Positions 34,651-45,797 are shown, counted from the first letter of the stretch. The stretch: DNA of 64,000 nt from Bacteroidales bacterium (GCA_025210735.1 JAOARD010000009.1:62001-126000), one strand, 5' to 3'. The notes: generated by a model not told the origin, from the letters alone. A program made the numbers and translations.

Positions 34651-35559
34651 ATGGATTATCATATACCGGTTTTACTTAATGAGTGTATAGAGGGGTTAAA
34701 CATTAAACCAGATGGTATTTATGTTGACCTTACTTTTGGTGGCGGCGGACATAGTAAAGAGATATTAAAACATCTTACTACCGGAAAACTAATATCGTTT
34801 GATCAGGATGCAGATGCTGCTGCAAATATGCCTGATGACGAAAGATTTATATTTGTACCGCATAATTTCAGGTTTCTGAGAAACTTTCTTAAATACAATG
34901 GTTACGAAAAAGTTGACGGAATACTTGCCGATTTAGGTGTTTCATCTCACCATTTTGACACTGCTGAAAGGGGATTCTCTTTCAGATTTGATGCACCGCT
35001 TGATATGAGAATGAACCAACGTGCTGCAACAACTGCTGCAGATGTTCTGAATACCTATAGCGAAGAGGATATAGCTCGTTTACTATTTATATATGGTGAG
35101 ATAAAAACCTCGCGAAAGATAGCAAAGGATATAATAAACATACGAGAGCAGAAGCCGTTTGAGACAACTGGTGACTTGCAGGATGTGTTAAAAAAATATG
35201 CACCACGTAACAGAGAGAGTAAATTTTTGGCTCAGGCATTTCAGGCGTTGCGTATTGAGGTGAATGGTGAGATGGATGCGCTAAACGAGATGCTTGATCA
35301 GGTACCCAGAGTGCTGAAAAAAGATGGGCGAATAGCGGTGATTACATATCACTCACTTGAGGATAGAATGGTTAAAAATTTCTTTAAGGCGGGCAATATA
35401 AGTGGTAAACAAAGTGTTGATTTGTATGGAAACAGACAAACGCCTTTTGTGCTGATTAACAGAAAGGTTATATTACCATCAGAAAAAGAGTTAGAAGAGA
35501 ATAGCAGATCGAGAAGTGCTAAACTTAGAATTGCGGGACTAAAGGAGGACTATGAGTAA
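34651..35559 (+). CDS. rsmH: 16S rRNA m4C1402 methyltransferase RsmH
   Basis: The 302-residue SAM-dependent enzyme methylates N4 of C1402 in 16S rRNA. It has HIPVLLNECIEGL, the SAM motif VDLTFGGGGHSKEIL, ILADLGVSSHHFD, RGFSFRFDAPLDMRM, and AFQALRIEVNGEMDAL then ITYHSLEDRMVKNFF. Length and motif order match MraW/RsmH. It overlaps ftsL by 8 nt. Confidence 0.95.
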   Translation: MDYHIPVLLNECIEGLNIKPDGIYVDLTFGGGGHSKEILKHLTTGKLISFDQDADAAANMPDDERFIFVPHNFRFLRNFLKYNGYEKVDGILADLGVSSHHFDTAERGFSFRFDAPLDMRMNQRAATTAADVLNTYSEEDIARLLFIYGEIKTSRKIAKDIINIREQKPFETTGDLQDVLKKYAPRNRESKFLAQAFQALRIEVNGEMDALNEMLDQVPRVLKKDGRIAVITYHSLEDRMVKNFFKAGNISGKQSVDLYGNRQTPFVLINRKVILPSEKELEENSRSRSAKLRIAGLKEDYE

Positions 35560-35947
35560 AAAGAGTGCTAAAATAAAAGAGTTTGTAGAGGAACCTAAAT
35601 CAAAAAGAAAAAAAACGGGTTCAAAATACCTCTTACCAATAATAGACGGATCGTTCTTAACACATGAAAAGGTTGTTAAGCAGATACCGTTTGTGTTGTT
35701 TTTAGGACTTTTAGGTATGATTTATATTGGCAACAGAAATGCTTCGGAACGTACAATACGCGAAACAATAAAGTTGCAGAAAGAGATAAAAGAGTTGAGA
35801 TCAGAGGCTATATCTACTACTGCTGAACTTATGCGAATAAGCAAGCAGAGTGAGGTGAAAAAGCTTTTGGAGAGATACAATCTTAATTTAGAGGCTCCTG
35901 TGGAACCTCCTGTTGTTATTAGTGTAAAAAGAGAGAATGCAGATTAA
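35552..35947 (+). CDS. ftsL: FtsL-like division protein
   Basis: The 131-residue protein sits in the ftsL position of the cluster and has the right shape. A basic cytoplasmic tail (KSKRKKTGSKY) is followed by one membrane span (about 46-62, IPFVLFLGLLGMIYIG) and a periplasmic coiled coil (TIRETIKLQKEIKELRSEAISTTAELMRISKQSEVKKLLERYNL). Sequence identity to proteobacterial FtsL is not expected. FtsL acts with FtsB/DivIC and FtsQ to activate FtsW and FtsI. It overlaps rsmH by 8 nt and ftsI by 11 nt, indicating coupled translation. Confidence 0.75.
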   Translation: MSKKSAKIKEFVEEPKSKRKKTGSKYLLPIIDGSFLTHEKVVKQIPFVLFLGLLGMIYIGNRNASERTIRETIKLQKEIKELRSEAISTTAELMRISKQSEVKKLLERYNLNLEAPVEPPVVISVKRENAD

Positions 35948-38060
35948 GAGAGATATAATGTGGCGTGTTGCTCTGGTCTATGTTTTTATGGTAATCATAG
36001 GCCTTTTGATTGTTGGACGTATTGTTCAGTTGCAGTTTTTTCAGGGGCATATATGGCGTGAAAAAGCTAAAGCAAACGCTACACGTGAGTTTAAAATAAA
36101 ACCAAACAGGGGCGATATTTATGCTGATGACGGACGTATATTGGCATCATCGGTTCCTTATTATACATTAAGAGTAGATTTTAAGACCGATGGACTTACG
36201 GAGGATATCTTTTATGGTGGGGTTGACTCTCTTGCATTATGTTTGTCTGAATTGTTTAGAGATAGAACAAAAGATGAGTATGAGGAGGATCTTGTAAGTG
36301 GATATAAACGCGGACTAAGATATTATCTTCTTAAAAGAAGAATATCATATCAACAGCTTAAAGAGGTTAAAACCTTTCCTATTTTTAGGAAGGGAATGTA
36401 TATAGGAGGATTGATTGTAGAACAGAGTAATAGAAGGATAAAACCGTATGACCTTCTTGCTGCACGTACAATTGGAGATTTGAATGAGTCAGGGAATGTT
36501 GTAGGATTAGAGGGCGCATATGAAAGTGACTTGAGAGGAGTTGAAGGTGTTGTGATTAAACAACGTATTGCAAATGGTGCCTGGCGACCAATTAAAAATG
36601 GAGATCAGATTGATCCTAAAGATGGACTTGATATATTAACAACAATTGATGTTGAGTTGCAGGATGTAGCGCAGGCTGCGCTTTATGAGCAGTTACAAAA
36701 ACATGGTGCGCAACACGGATCTGTTGTATTAATGGAGGTTAAAACCGGTAATATAAAGGCAATAGCAAACCTGAAACGTACATCGGATGGAAGATATCAT
36801 GAATCGTATAACTATGCAGTTGGCGAGAGTACAGAGCCGGGTAGTACATTTAAACTGGCATCAATGATTGTGGCACTTGAGGATAATGTTGTTGATCTAG
36901 ATGACTCAATAAAAACAGGAAATGGTGTTACAAAATTTTATGATTCAAAACTTAAAGACTCTAAAGAGGGTGGTCATGGGACTATTTCTGTAAAACAGGT
37001 GTTTGAGTATTCATCAAATGTTGGTATAGCAAAAATAATATTTGAGAATTATAAAGACAGACCCCGCGATTTTGTTGATAAGTTGTACGATATAGGGCTT
37101 GATAAACCTTTGGGTGTAGAGATTACAGGAGAAGGAAAGCCTCTAATCCGATATCCGGGATCATCTGAATGGTCAGGAACATCATTACCATGGATGTCGA
37201 TAGGGTATGAGGTTTTATTGACACCATTACAAACACTTACTCTATATAATGCTATTGCAAATAATGGAGTTATGGTAAAACCCAGGTTTGTAAAAGGGCT
37301 TATGTATCACGGAACTATACAAAAAAGTTTTCCTCCTCATATAATAAATCCGGCGATATGTTCAAAAGAGACTTTAAGTAAGGTACGTTTAATGCTTGAG
37401 GGTGTTGTTGAGAATGGTACTGCACGTAATCTGAAAAATAGTAACTATAAGATTGCCGGGAAAACAGGAACCACGCAGATTGCAAAGGGGGCATCAGGTT
37501 ATGATAAGAGAGGGAACAGGACTTATCAGGCATCGTTTGCAGGATACTTTCCGGCAGAGAATCCTAAATACTCCTGTATTGTTGTAGTTAATTCTCCGTC
37601 TAACAGTGTTTATTACGGAAACCTTGTTGCCGGACCAATATTTAAAGATATTGCAGATAAGGTTTATTCATCAAATATAGATTTTCATGAACCTGTAAAC
37701 AGATTGGCTGCTACTGGTGAGTTAAAAGATATACCATATTCAAAGAATGGATTAAGGTCAGAACTTGAAGGATTATTTAATGTATTAAACTATAATATTA
37801 AATCAGGTGAGCAGACATCAGATTGGGTTACCACATCAAGCAGAGATACATGTGTGTCGTTTACAAAACAGAGGGTTAAGAAAGGTGTGGTGCCAAATGT
37901 TGTACAGATGGGACTTAAAGATGCCCTGTTTCTGCTTGAGAATGCCGGGTTAAAAGTTAGGTTTAAAGGACGAGGAAGTGTTAAATGGCAATCTGTGTCG
38001 CCCGGAACATTAATAAAACCCGGAAGTATTATTGAATTAAGAATGAGTTTTACAGAGTAA
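35937..38060 (+). CDS. ftsI: division transpeptidase FtsI (PBP3) with PASTA domain
   Basis: This 707-residue class B penicillin-binding protein has one membrane anchor (about residues 9-31), a dimerisation region with RGDIYADDGRILA, and a transpeptidase domain. The active-site motifs are STFK (303-306), SSN (359-361) and KTG (509-511). A PASTA domain forms the C-terminus (about 645-705, GVVPNVVQMGLKDALFLLENAG), as in other Bacteroidota FtsI. It cross-links septal peptidoglycan in the periplasm with FtsW. The stop overlaps the murE start by one base. Confidence 0.93.
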   Translation: MQIKRDIMWRVALVYVFMVIIGLLIVGRIVQLQFFQGHIWREKAKANATREFKIKPNRGDIYADDGRILASSVPYYTLRVDFKTDGLTEDIFYGGVDSLALCLSELFRDRTKDEYEEDLVSGYKRGLRYYLLKRRISYQQLKEVKTFPIFRKGMYIGGLIVEQSNRRIKPYDLLAARTIGDLNESGNVVGLEGAYESDLRGVEGVVIKQRIANGAWRPIKNGDQIDPKDGLDILTTIDVELQDVAQAALYEQLQKHGAQHGSVVLMEVKTGNIKAIANLKRTSDGRYHESYNYAVGESTEPGSTFKLASMIVALEDNVVDLDDSIKTGNGVTKFYDSKLKDSKEGGHGTISVKQVFEYSSNVGIAKIIFENYKDRPRDFVDKLYDIGLDKPLGVEITGEGKPLIRYPGSSEWSGTSLPWMSIGYEVLLTPLQTLTLYNAIANNGVMVKPRFVKGLMYHGTIQKSFPPHIINPAICSKETLSKVRLMLEGVVENGTARNLKNSNYKIAGKTGTTQIAKGASGYDKRGNRTYQASFAGYFPAENPKYSCIVVVNSPSNSVYYGNLVAGPIFKDIADKVYSSNIDFHEPVNRLAATGELKDIPYSKNGLRSELEGLFNVLNYNIKSGEQTSDWVTTSSRDTCVSFTKQRVKKGVVPNVVQMGLKDALFLLENAGLKVRFKGRGSVKWQSVSPGTLIKPGSIIELRMSFTE

Positions 38061-39520
38061 TGATACAGACAAATTTAAAGAAACTACTTGATGTAGTTCA
38101 AATATCAGAGATCAGAGGCGCTGTTGATATAAATATATCGGCAATACAGCAGGACTCCAGAAAGGTTCAGAACGGAGACCTGTTTGTAGCTGTTAAAGGA
38201 ACCTTATCTGACGGACATAAATTTATAGATATGGCTGTTGATAAAGGAGCTATAGCTGTATTGTGTTCTGAGATGCCTGAAGATATAAAAGAGGATATTA
38301 CATATATACTGGTTAAGGATACGTCTGTTGTTTTACCAGAAATAGCATCAGAGTATTATGGCAGACCATCAGAGAAACTTGAACTTATTGGTATTACCGG
38401 TACAAATGGTAAAACAACAATTGCAACCTTGTTGTACCGACTAATGAGATTGATGGGCGAGAAGGCAGGACTGTTATCAACAGTTGTTAATTATGTTGAT
38501 GATGAGGAGTTCAAGGCAACACATACTACTCCTGAGCCAATAGTGTTAAACCAGTTGTTAAGTAAAATGGTTGAAGCTGGTTGCAGATACTGTTTTATGG
38601 AGGTGAGTTCACACGCTGTTCATCAGAACCGTATAGGAGGACTGAAGTTCAGAGGAGGAGTGTTTACAAATCTGTCGCACGATCATCTGGATTATCACAA
38701 AACATTTGCAGAATATCTTAAGGCAAAAAAGATGTTCTTTGATGGCCTTGATAAAGATGCATTTGCACTATACAATGCCGATGATAAGAATGGCAGTGTA
38801 ATGATGCAGAACTGTAATGCCGATAAAAAGAGTTTTGCAATAAAAACTATTGCTGATTATAAAGCCAAGGTTCTTGAAACTCATCTTGACGGTATGGAGC
38901 TGGTTGTTAATGGTAACGACATGTGGGTGCAGTTTATAGGCCATTTTAATGCCAGTAACCTGCTTGCCGTATACGGTGTGGCTACATTACTTGGTATGGA
39001 TGAGCGCGAAATACTTACAAAGATAAGTATGCTTAAATCTGTTGACGGACGATTTGAGACAATAAAATCAGACGATGGTGTATTGGCTATTATAGACTAT
39101 GCACATACGCCTGATGCTCTGGATAATGTACTTAATACAATAGATCAGTTTAAGAATAATGGTCAGGTAATTACAGTTGTTGGAGCAGGCGGTAACAGAG
39201 ATAAGGCTAAAAGACCTGTAATGGCATCGGTTGCGCTAAAGGGTAGCGATCTGGTTGTGCTTACAAGTGATAACCCAAGGTTTGAGAACCCTGGTGATAT
39301 ACTAAACGATATGGTTGCCGGAGTGCCTGTTGAGAAAAAACGTAAAGCTCTTGTTATTGAAGACAGAAAGCAGGCAATACGTACAGCACTTATAATGGCA
39401 AAACCCGGAGATATTGTTCTTGTGGCTGGTAAAGGACATGAGACATCTCAGGAGATAAACGGAGAGCGAATACACTTTGATGACAAAGAAGTGGTTAATG
39501 AATATTTTAAAGGAATGTAG
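38060..39520 (+). CDS. murE: UDP-MurNAc-tripeptide synthetase MurE
   Basis: The 486-residue Mur ligase adds the third stem-peptide residue (usually meso-diaminopimelate) to UDP-MurNAc-L-Ala-D-Glu. The ATP loop is [16 protein letters not shown] (about 111-126). Other segments are [65 protein letters not shown] and the motif [19 protein letters not shown] is the specificity motif for meso-diaminopimelate ligases. It follows ftsI directly and is followed by mraY after 2 nt. Confidence 0.95.
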   Translation: MIQTNLKKLLDVVQISEIRGAVDINISAIQQDSRKVQNGDLFVAVKGTLSDGHKFIDMAVDKGAIAVLCSEMPEDIKEDITYILVKDTSVVLPEIASEYYGRPSEKLELIGITGTNGKTTIATLLYRLMRLMGEKAGLLSTVVNYVDDEEFKATHTTPEPIVLNQLLSKMVEAGCRYCFMEVSSHAVHQNRIGGLKFRGGVFTNLSHDHLDYHKTFAEYLKAKKMFFDGLDKDAFALYNADDKNGSVMMQNCNADKKSFAIKTIADYKAKVLETHLDGMELVVNGNDMWVQFIGHFNASNLLAVYGVATLLGMDEREILTKISMLKSVDGRFETIKSDDGVLAIIDYAHTPDALDNVLNTIDQFKNNGQVITVVGAGGNRDKAKRPVMASVALKGSDLVVLTSDNPRFENPGDILNDMVAGVPVEKKRKALVIEDRKQAIRTALIMAKPGDIVLVAGKGHETSQEINGERIHFDDKEVVNEYFKGM

Positions 39521-39522
39521 TT

Positions 39523-40761
39523 ATGTTATATTATCTATTTGATTATCTTAATTCTATTGATTTTCCCGGAGCAGGGGTGTTCCAGTATCTTTCTTTCAGA
39601 TCGGCTATGGCCGTAATCGTCTCACTTCTTATTACAACAATATGGGGTAAGAGAGTAATCAGGTTTATGCAGGTTAAACAGATTGGCGAAGAGATAAGGG
39701 ATTTAGGACTAGAGGGGCAATATGAGAAAAAAGGAACACCAACAATGGGAGGAGTAATTATTCTCTTTTCAATATTAATTCCGGTTCTTCTTTTTGCTGA
39801 TATAGCAAACGTGTATGTTATACTTATGCTTGTAACCACTGTATGGTTAGGTTCTGTAGGTTTTATAGACGACTACATAAAGGTATTTAAGAAAGATAAA
39901 AAGGGTCTTGCAGGTAAGTTTAAAGTAATGGGACAGGTTGGGCTTGGACTCATTGTTGGCCTTACGCTTTACTTTAACGATAATGTTGTTCTGCTTGAGA
40001 AGCATAATCTGGACGAACCGGTTAAGATAGAAAATGCACAAGGAGAAACTGTTGTAAAGACATTTGAGTATAAAGAGGCGAAATCGACATTAACAACAAT
40101 CCCGTTTGTTAAGAATAATGAGTTTGATTACTCGCAACTTGTATCGTTTATGGGAAAATATTCACGTCATGCAGCGTGGATAATATTTGTAATTGCGGTA
40201 ATATTTATAATTACTGCCGTATCAAACGGAGCAAACCTTACCGATGGTCTCGACGGACTGGCAACGGGTACTTCAGCAATAATGGGGGTCACGCTGGGAA
40301 TACTGGCATACCTGTCTGGTAATGCTATATATTCTGATTACCTGAATATAATGTATATACCAAACTCCGGCGAACTGGTTGTATTTATGGGTGCATTTAT
40401 TGGTGCAACAGTTGGATTTTTGTGGTACAACTCATTCCCTGCTCAGATATTTATGGGCGATACAGGTTCACTTGCAATAGGTGGTATTATTGCAACATTT
40501 GCTATTGTTATCAGAAAAGAGTTGCTTATTCCTATTCTTGCCGGAATATTCCTGGTAGAGAGTATGTCGGTAATGATTCAGGTAAGCTACTTTAAACATA
40601 CAAAACGTAAATATGGTGAAGGTAAGAGGATATTCCTTATGACACCAATACATCACCATTTTCAGAAGAAAGGTTTTGCGGAACCAAAGATTGTAACAAG
40701 ATTCTGGATTGTTGGAATTATTCTGGCAGTACTTACTATTGTTACATTAAAGACACGATAA
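39523..40761 (+). CDS. mraY: phospho-MurNAc-pentapeptide translocase MraY
   Basis: An integral membrane enzyme that transfers phospho-MurNAc-pentapeptide to undecaprenyl phosphate, giving lipid I. Recognised by [55 protein letters not shown] and [10 protein letters not shown]. At 412 residues it is about 50 longer than the E. coli enzyme because of a charged insertion (about 163-215, [19 protein letters not shown]...), common in Bacteroidota MraY, which would lie in a loop between membrane segments. About ten spans are expected. Confidence 0.95.
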   Translation: MLYYLFDYLNSIDFPGAGVFQYLSFRSAMAVIVSLLITTIWGKRVIRFMQVKQIGEEIRDLGLEGQYEKKGTPTMGGVIILFSILIPVLLFADIANVYVILMLVTTVWLGSVGFIDDYIKVFKKDKKGLAGKFKVMGQVGLGLIVGLTLYFNDNVVLLEKHNLDEPVKIENAQGETVVKTFEYKEAKSTLTTIPFVKNNEFDYSQLVSFMGKYSRHAAWIIFVIAVIFIITAVSNGANLTDGLDGLATGTSAIMGVTLGILAYLSGNAIYSDYLNIMYIPNSGELVVFMGAFIGATVGFLWYNSFPAQIFMGDTGSLAIGGIIATFAIVIRKELLIPILAGIFLVESMSVMIQVSYFKHTKRKYGEGKRIFLMTPIHHHFQKKGFAEPKIVTRFWIVGIILAVLTIVTLKTR

Positions 40762-40805
40762 GGAAGATATTGACCGGGAGACCGGATATATAAAAACAGA
40801 GATAG

Positions 40806-42143
40806 ATGAACAGATCTTTAGTAGTATTAGGCGCAGGAGAGAGTGGAGTAGGAAGTGCTATACTTGCACAAAAACAGGGTTTTGATGTGTTTGTATCAGA
40901 TATGGGAAATATATCTGACAAGTATAAGAGCATGCTTGAGCAGTATGGCATTAGTTACGAAGAGGGAGCGCATACACACGATAAAATATTTTCTGCTGAC
41001 GAGGTGGTTAAGAGTCCGGGTATACCAGATTCGGCACCGCTTATTGTAGAGTTAAAGGATAAGAATATTCCTGTTATCTCAGAGATTGAATTTGCTGGCA
41101 GATATACAAATGCAAAGAAGATCTGTATAACTGGAAGTAACGGTAAAACTACCACTACATCTCTGTTATATTTTATGTTACAGAATGCCGGATTAAATGT
41201 TGGTCTTGCAGGTAATATTGGTAAAAGTTTTGCCTTTCAGGTTGCTACAGAAGATTATGATTTTTACGTATTAGAGCTTAGTAGCTTTCAGTTAGATGGG
41301 ATGTACGATTTTAAAGCAGATATAGCAATACTGCTAAATATTACACCAGACCATCTTGACAGATACGACTATGATATTAACAAATATGCAGAATCGAAGT
41401 TCAGAATAGTAAGAAACCTTACAGAGGAGGAGTGTTTTATATTCTGCGCTGATGATGAAATTACATTATCAACACTTGAGCGCATTGTTTGTAAAGCTAA
41501 AGAGTTACCATTTTCAATAGATAAGAGTGTTGAGAAAGGCGGATGTGTAGAGAATGAGAATCTTAAAATTAATGCAGGATCAGAGATGTTTGTGATGCCT
41601 GCAAAAGATCTTTCGCTTAAAGGAAAACACAACAGATATAACTCATTGGCAGCGGGTATAGCGGCAAATGTTCTGAATATCAGAAATGAGGTTATAAGAG
41701 AGAGTCTTATGGGATTTACCGCTGTTGAACACAGACTGGAACCTGTTATCAGTGTTGGAGGAGTGAAATTTATTAACGACTCTAAAGCAACAAACATTAA
41801 CTCAACATGGTATGCGCTTGAGAGCATGTCAGAAAATGTAGTGTGGATTGTTGGTGGTATTGATAAAGGTAATGACTATACAGAACTATATGAACTGGTA
41901 AAGCAAAAGGTAAAAGCTATTGTTTGTATGGGTACTGACAATACAAAGATTATTGAGGCGTTTAAAGATATGATTCCGGTTATAAAAGAGAGTAAATCGG
42001 CAGAAGAGGCTGTTAATATATCGTATGAACTTGCAGAAAAGGGAGATACAGTATTGCTTTCTCCAGCATGTGCAAGTTTCGATCTTTTTGATAATTACGA
42101 AGACAGAGGTGTTAAATTTAAAAATGCAGTAAGGGACCTATAA
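40806..42143 (+). CDS. murD: UDP-MurNAc-L-alanine:D-glutamate ligase MurD
   Basis: The 445-residue cytosolic ATP-dependent ligase has an N-terminal Rossmann-like UDP-binding region (SLVVLGAGESGVGSAILAQKQGF), the ATP loop ITGSNGKTTTTSLLYFML, NITPDHLDRY, EHRLEPVISVGGVKFINDSKATN and IVGGIDKGNDY, which identify MurD among the Mur ligases. It lies 44 nt after mraY and 3 nt before ftsW. Confidence 0.95.
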   Translation: MNRSLVVLGAGESGVGSAILAQKQGFDVFVSDMGNISDKYKSMLEQYGISYEEGAHTHDKIFSADEVVKSPGIPDSAPLIVELKDKNIPVISEIEFAGRYTNAKKICITGSNGKTTTTSLLYFMLQNAGLNVGLAGNIGKSFAFQVATEDYDFYVLELSSFQLDGMYDFKADIAILLNITPDHLDRYDYDINKYAESKFRIVRNLTEEECFIFCADDEITLSTLERIVCKAKELPFSIDKSVEKGGCVENENLKINAGSEMFVMPAKDLSLKGKHNRYNSLAAGIAANVLNIRNEVIRESLMGFTAVEHRLEPVISVGGVKFINDSKATNINSTWYALESMSENVVWIVGGIDKGNDYTELYELVKQKVKAIVCMGTDNTKIIEAFKDMIPVIKESKSAEEAVNISYELAEKGDTVLLSPACASFDLFDNYEDRGVKFKNAVRDL

Positions 42144-42146
42144 TAT

Positions 42147-43313
42147 ATGTTATCTCTCCTGAAAAATAGTATAAAAGGCGACAAAGCAATATGGATTATT
42201 GTTCTGATATTGTCTCTGATTTCTGTATTAACAGTATTTAGCGCAACAGATGCTCTTGCTTTTAAGACAAAAGGAGGGAATACAGCGTTCTATGTAATTA
42301 AACATTCAGGATTTATCCTTATAGGGTTGTTCTTTATTTGGATTATCCATCGGATACCATATTCGTGGTACTCCAAATTCTCTGTTGTATTGCTGGTTAT
42401 TGCAATACCGCTGCTTGTACTAACACTGGCAATGGGAACTAACCTTAATCAGGCATCCAGATGGTTGAGTATACCCGGTGTTGGGCTTACATTTCAGACA
42501 TCTGATTTGGCTAAATTGGCTCTGATAATGTATCTTGCTCGTACTATGTCTAATAAGCAGGATGTAATAAAGGATTTTAAGAAAGGTTTTCTTCCGCTTA
42601 TAATACCTGTACTTATAGTTGCGGGACTTATACTGCCGGCAAACTTTTCAACAGCAGCATTAATAATGTTGATATCTGTACTGCTTATTTTTATTGGAAG
42701 AGTAAAATTTAGCCATATTCTGTTTCTGGTGACTGTAGGAACAATAGCACTGTCTATATTTATAGCAATAGTACTTTATTCGGGTATTCCAGGAAGGGTT
42801 GAAACCTGGAAGAAACGTATAGAGAACTATTGGGAAGGTGACGAAGAGGGGAATTATCAGGCAGAACAGGCAAAGATTGCAGTAGCAACCGGAGGTATTG
42901 TTGGTAAAGGACTTGGTAATAGCGTACAGCGTAACTATCTGCCACATCCATATTCTGACTTTATCTACGCAACAATTGTTGAGGAGTATGGACTTTTAGG
43001 AAGTGGATTTTTGTTACTGTTATACCTTGCGCTATTATATCGTATTGGTAAAATTGTACGAAAAAGTAAATATGCTTTTCAGGCTTTTCTGGCAATTGGT
43101 TTAGGACTAAATTTTGTTCTTCAGGCATTTGTTAACATGGCTGTATCGGTTAACCTTATTCCTGTTACAGGACAAACATTGCCAATGGTTAGTATGGGAG
43201 GAACCTCAATACTATTTACCAGTGTGGCAATGGGTATTATACTAAATATTAGTCGACTAGCCAACGAAGAACAGCAGATAGAGAAAGAGATTGTTACACC
43301 AGATGGTGATTAA
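42147..43313 (+). CDS. ftsW: septal glycosyltransferase FtsW
   Basis: A SEDS-family polytopic protein of 388 residues, the septal peptidoglycan polymerase partner of FtsI. Segments are SRWLSIPGVGLTFQTSDLAKLALIMYLAR, TGGIVGKGLGNSVQRNYLPHPYSDFIYATIVEEYG and VNMAVSVNLIPVTGQTLPMVSMGGTSI, the standard SEDS conserved regions. Position in the cluster distinguishes it from RodA, encoded at 58.7 kb. Confidence 0.94.
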   Translation: MLSLLKNSIKGDKAIWIIVLILSLISVLTVFSATDALAFKTKGGNTAFYVIKHSGFILIGLFFIWIIHRIPYSWYSKFSVVLLVIAIPLLVLTLAMGTNLNQASRWLSIPGVGLTFQTSDLAKLALIMYLARTMSNKQDVIKDFKKGFLPLIIPVLIVAGLILPANFSTAALIMLISVLLIFIGRVKFSHILFLVTVGTIALSIFIAIVLYSGIPGRVETWKKRIENYWEGDEEGNYQAEQAKIAVATGGIVGKGLGNSVQRNYLPHPYSDFIYATIVEEYGLLGSGFLLLLYLALLYRIGKIVRKSKYAFQAFLAIGLGLNFVLQAFVNMAVSVNLIPVTGQTLPMVSMGGTSILFTSVAMGIILNISRLANEEQQIEKEIVTPDGD

Positions 43314-43327
43314 ATAAAAGATTAAAC

Positions 43328-44416
43328 ATGAGTAAACGAATAATCATTAGTGGTGGAGGAACTGGTGGTCATATATTTCCTGCCATATCAATTGCAAATG
43401 CATGCAAACGCAGATGGCCACAATGTGAGATACTATTTGTTGGAGCCGAAACAAAGATGGAGATGGTGCGTGTTCCTCAGGCAGGATATGAGATAATAGG
43501 TCTGCCTGTATCCGGTCTTAAACGTAGTATTACCATAAAGAATGTTAAGGTACTTATTGATTTAATCAGGAGCTTGTTTAAAGCAAGACGAATAATAAAG
43601 AAGTTTAACCCTGATGTAGCAATAGGTGTTGGCGGTTATGCCAGTTTTCCGGTATTAATGGCTGCAGGGTGGTCACGTATACCAATTGTTTTGCAGGAGC
43701 AAAACTCATATGCAGGTGTGGCAAATAAATTCCTTGCAAAAAAGGCAGAGGTAGTGTGTGTGGCATATAAGAATATGGAACGATTCTTTACCAAAGCAAA
43801 GGTTGTTTTAACAGGTAATCCGGTTCGCGAAACAATTGTTAATCCGGTTAATACATCAGATGCAGCAGTGCATTTTGAATTAATGCCCGGTAAAGAGACA
43901 ATTTTGGTACTTGGTGGTAGCCTTGGAGCGCGGTCAATAAATGAGGGCGTTCTTAATGGCATTAAAAAGATTGCTGAGAATCCGGAACGTCAGGTTGTCT
44001 GGCAAACAGGAAGTTACTATTATCAGGAAATGTCGCAATTAGTAGAGTTTCCTAATGTAAAGGTTGTTGACTTTATTTCCAGAATGGATTTTGCTTACCA
44101 GTTGGCAGATGTAATTATATCACGCGCAGGTGCAGGAACAATATCAGAACTTTGTTTGGTAGGAAAGCCAACAATTTTGGTTCCGTCAAAGAATGTAGCA
44201 GAAGATCATCAGACCAAAAATGCACAAGCTCTTGTTGATGAAGAGGCTGTGGTTATGGTTGAAGATAATGTGGCTAAAAAAGAGCTTATTGATGCTGCAA
44301 TAGCATTGTTGGATGACAGGGATAAATGTCATAGATTAAAAGAGAATATTGTAAAACTTGCTATAAAAAATTCAGACGATCTTATTGTTGATGAGATTGA
44401 CAGAGTAATAATATAA
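43328..44416 (+). CDS. murG: UDP-GlcNAc transferase MurG (lipid II synthase)
   Basis: The GT28 enzyme adds GlcNAc to lipid I on the inner face of the membrane. It shows ISGGGTGGHIFPAISIA, GVGGYASFPVLMAA, QEQNSYAGVANKFLAKKA, LTGNPVRETI, LGGSLGARSINEGV and the sugar-nucleotide motif ISRAGAGTISELCLVGKPTILVPS. Length 362 is normal. It follows ftsW after 14 nt and precedes murC by 1 nt. Confidence 0.95.
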   Translation: MSKRIIISGGGTGGHIFPAISIANACKRRWPQCEILFVGAETKMEMVRVPQAGYEIIGLPVSGLKRSITIKNVKVLIDLIRSLFKARRIIKKFNPDVAIGVGGYASFPVLMAAGWSRIPIVLQEQNSYAGVANKFLAKKAEVVCVAYKNMERFFTKAKVVLTGNPVRETIVNPVNTSDAAVHFELMPGKETILVLGGSLGARSINEGVLNGIKKIAENPERQVVWQTGSYYYQEMSQLVEFPNVKVVDFISRMDFAYQLADVIISRAGAGTISELCLVGKPTILVPSKNVAEDHQTKNAQALVDEEAVVMVEDNVAKKELIDAAIALLDDRDKCHRLKENIVKLAIKNSDDLIVDEIDRVII

Positions 44417-44417
44417 T

Positions 44418-45797
44418 ATGAGGCTTGAAGTAATAGATAGTGTATATTTTGTGGGGATTGGTGGCATTGGAATGAGTGCCATTGCAAGATATTTTAAGAC
44501 ATTAGGAAAGAGTGTTGCCGGATATGATAAAACAGAATCGCCGGTTACACAGGCTCTTATTAATGAGGAGATAGATGTAACATACACAGACTCAGTTGAG
44601 GCAATTAGTGAGATATGTACTACCAAAGAAAGAACATTGGTGGTATATACACCAGCAATACCTGCCGATAATATTATACTTAACTACTTTAAGCAATCAG
44701 AATTTGAGGTGCTGAAAAGATCCGAGGTACTTGGACTGATATCAAAGAGTTTTAACACAATTGGTGTAGCAGGAACACATGGTAAAACATCGGTTACAAC
44801 ACTGTTGGCTTATTTACTTCATAAATCGTCAGTAGGCTGTAATGCTTTTTTAGGTGGAATATCTAAAAATTTTGAGACAAACCTTGTTGTTGATAAACCA
44901 GAATCGCCTGTTGTTGTTGAAGCCGATGAGTTTGACAGATCGTTTCTCCGTTTATCACCAAAATCGGCAATAATAACTTCAATGGATGCTGATCATCTTG
45001 ATATATACAATAATCATGATGCTCTATTAGAATCTTTTAATGAGTATGCAAATAAATTGCCCGCAGGAGGTAATTTGCTAATAAAGAAAGGACTTGAAAC
45101 AAATATATCTGTTAACACCGATATTAATAGCTTCACATACTCAATTGATGAGAAAGCTGATTTTTATGCTGAGAATATAAGGCTTGAGTCAGGGCGATAT
45201 CTGTACGATTTTGTATATTCAGAAGGAAGAATAGATGGTATAGAACTGTTTGTTCCGGGACTTGTTAATGTAGAGAATAGTGTTGCTGCAATTGCAATGT
45301 CGGTGCTTTATGGTGTTACATCAGAAGAGATTATAACATCAATACCAAATTACAGTGGAGTACAACGCAGGTTTGATTATAGAGTAAAAACAGATAGGCT
45401 GATATATATTGATGATTATGCTCATCATCCAACAGAGATAGCATTTACTCTAAGATCAATAAAGAGTCTGTATCCGGGAAAAAAGATAGCTGCAATTTTT
45501 CAGCCGCACCTTTATAGCAGAACAAACGATTTTGCTGAAGGCTTTGCAACGGAGCTTGATAAATTTGATGATATTGCACTACTTGATATATATCCGGCAA
45601 GGGAGTTGCCAATTGAAGGTGTAACCTCGGCTATGCTTATTAATAAAATGAGCAATAAAACAGCAAAGGTCATTAAAAAGGAGGATGTAGAAAATCACGT
45701 TATCAACACAGAGTTTGATGTGATGCTTACAATTGGAGCAGGAGATATTGACAGACTTGTGAAGATTATTGAGAAAACTGTACAAAAAAAAATATAA
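44418..45797 (+). CDS. murC: UDP-MurNAc:L-alanine ligase MurC
   Basis: The 459-residue first Mur ligase has the dinucleotide-like start YFVGIGGIGMSAIARYF, ATP loop GVAGTHGKTSVTTLLAYLL, VVEADEFDRSFL, SMDADHLDIYNN, GVQRRFDYRVKTDRLIYIDDYAHHPTEI and IFQPHLYSRTNDF. It is directly followed by ftsQ, without the murB and ddl genes found at this point in Proteobacteria, as is usual in Bacteroidota. Confidence 0.95.
   Translation: MRLEVIDSVYFVGIGGIGMSAIARYFKTLGKSVAGYDKTESPVTQALINEEIDVTYTDSVEAISEICTTKERTLVVYTPAIPADNIILNYFKQSEFEVLKRSEVLGLISKSFNTIGVAGTHGKTSVTTLLAYLLHKSSVGCNAFLGGISKNFETNLVVDKPESPVVVEADEFDRSFLRLSPKSAIITSMDADHLDIYNNHDALLESFNEYANKLPAGGNLLIKKGLETNISVNTDINSFTYSIDEKADFYAENIRLESGRYLYDFVYSEGRIDGIELFVPGLVNVENSVAAIAMSVLYGVTSEEIITSIPNYSGVQRRFDYRVKTDRLIYIDDYAHHPTEIAFTLRSIKSLYPGKKIAAIFQPHLYSRTNDFAEGFATELDKFDDIALLDIYPARELPIEGVTSAMLINKMSNKTAKVIKKEDVENHVINTEFDVMLTIGAGDIDRLVKIIEKTVQKKI

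Noticed and set aside
35541..35551. Shine-Dalgarno site (AAAGGAGG) before ftsL
   Set aside because: Spacing to the ATG is only 3 nt and the bases encode the conserved end of RsmH, so a role is doubtful.
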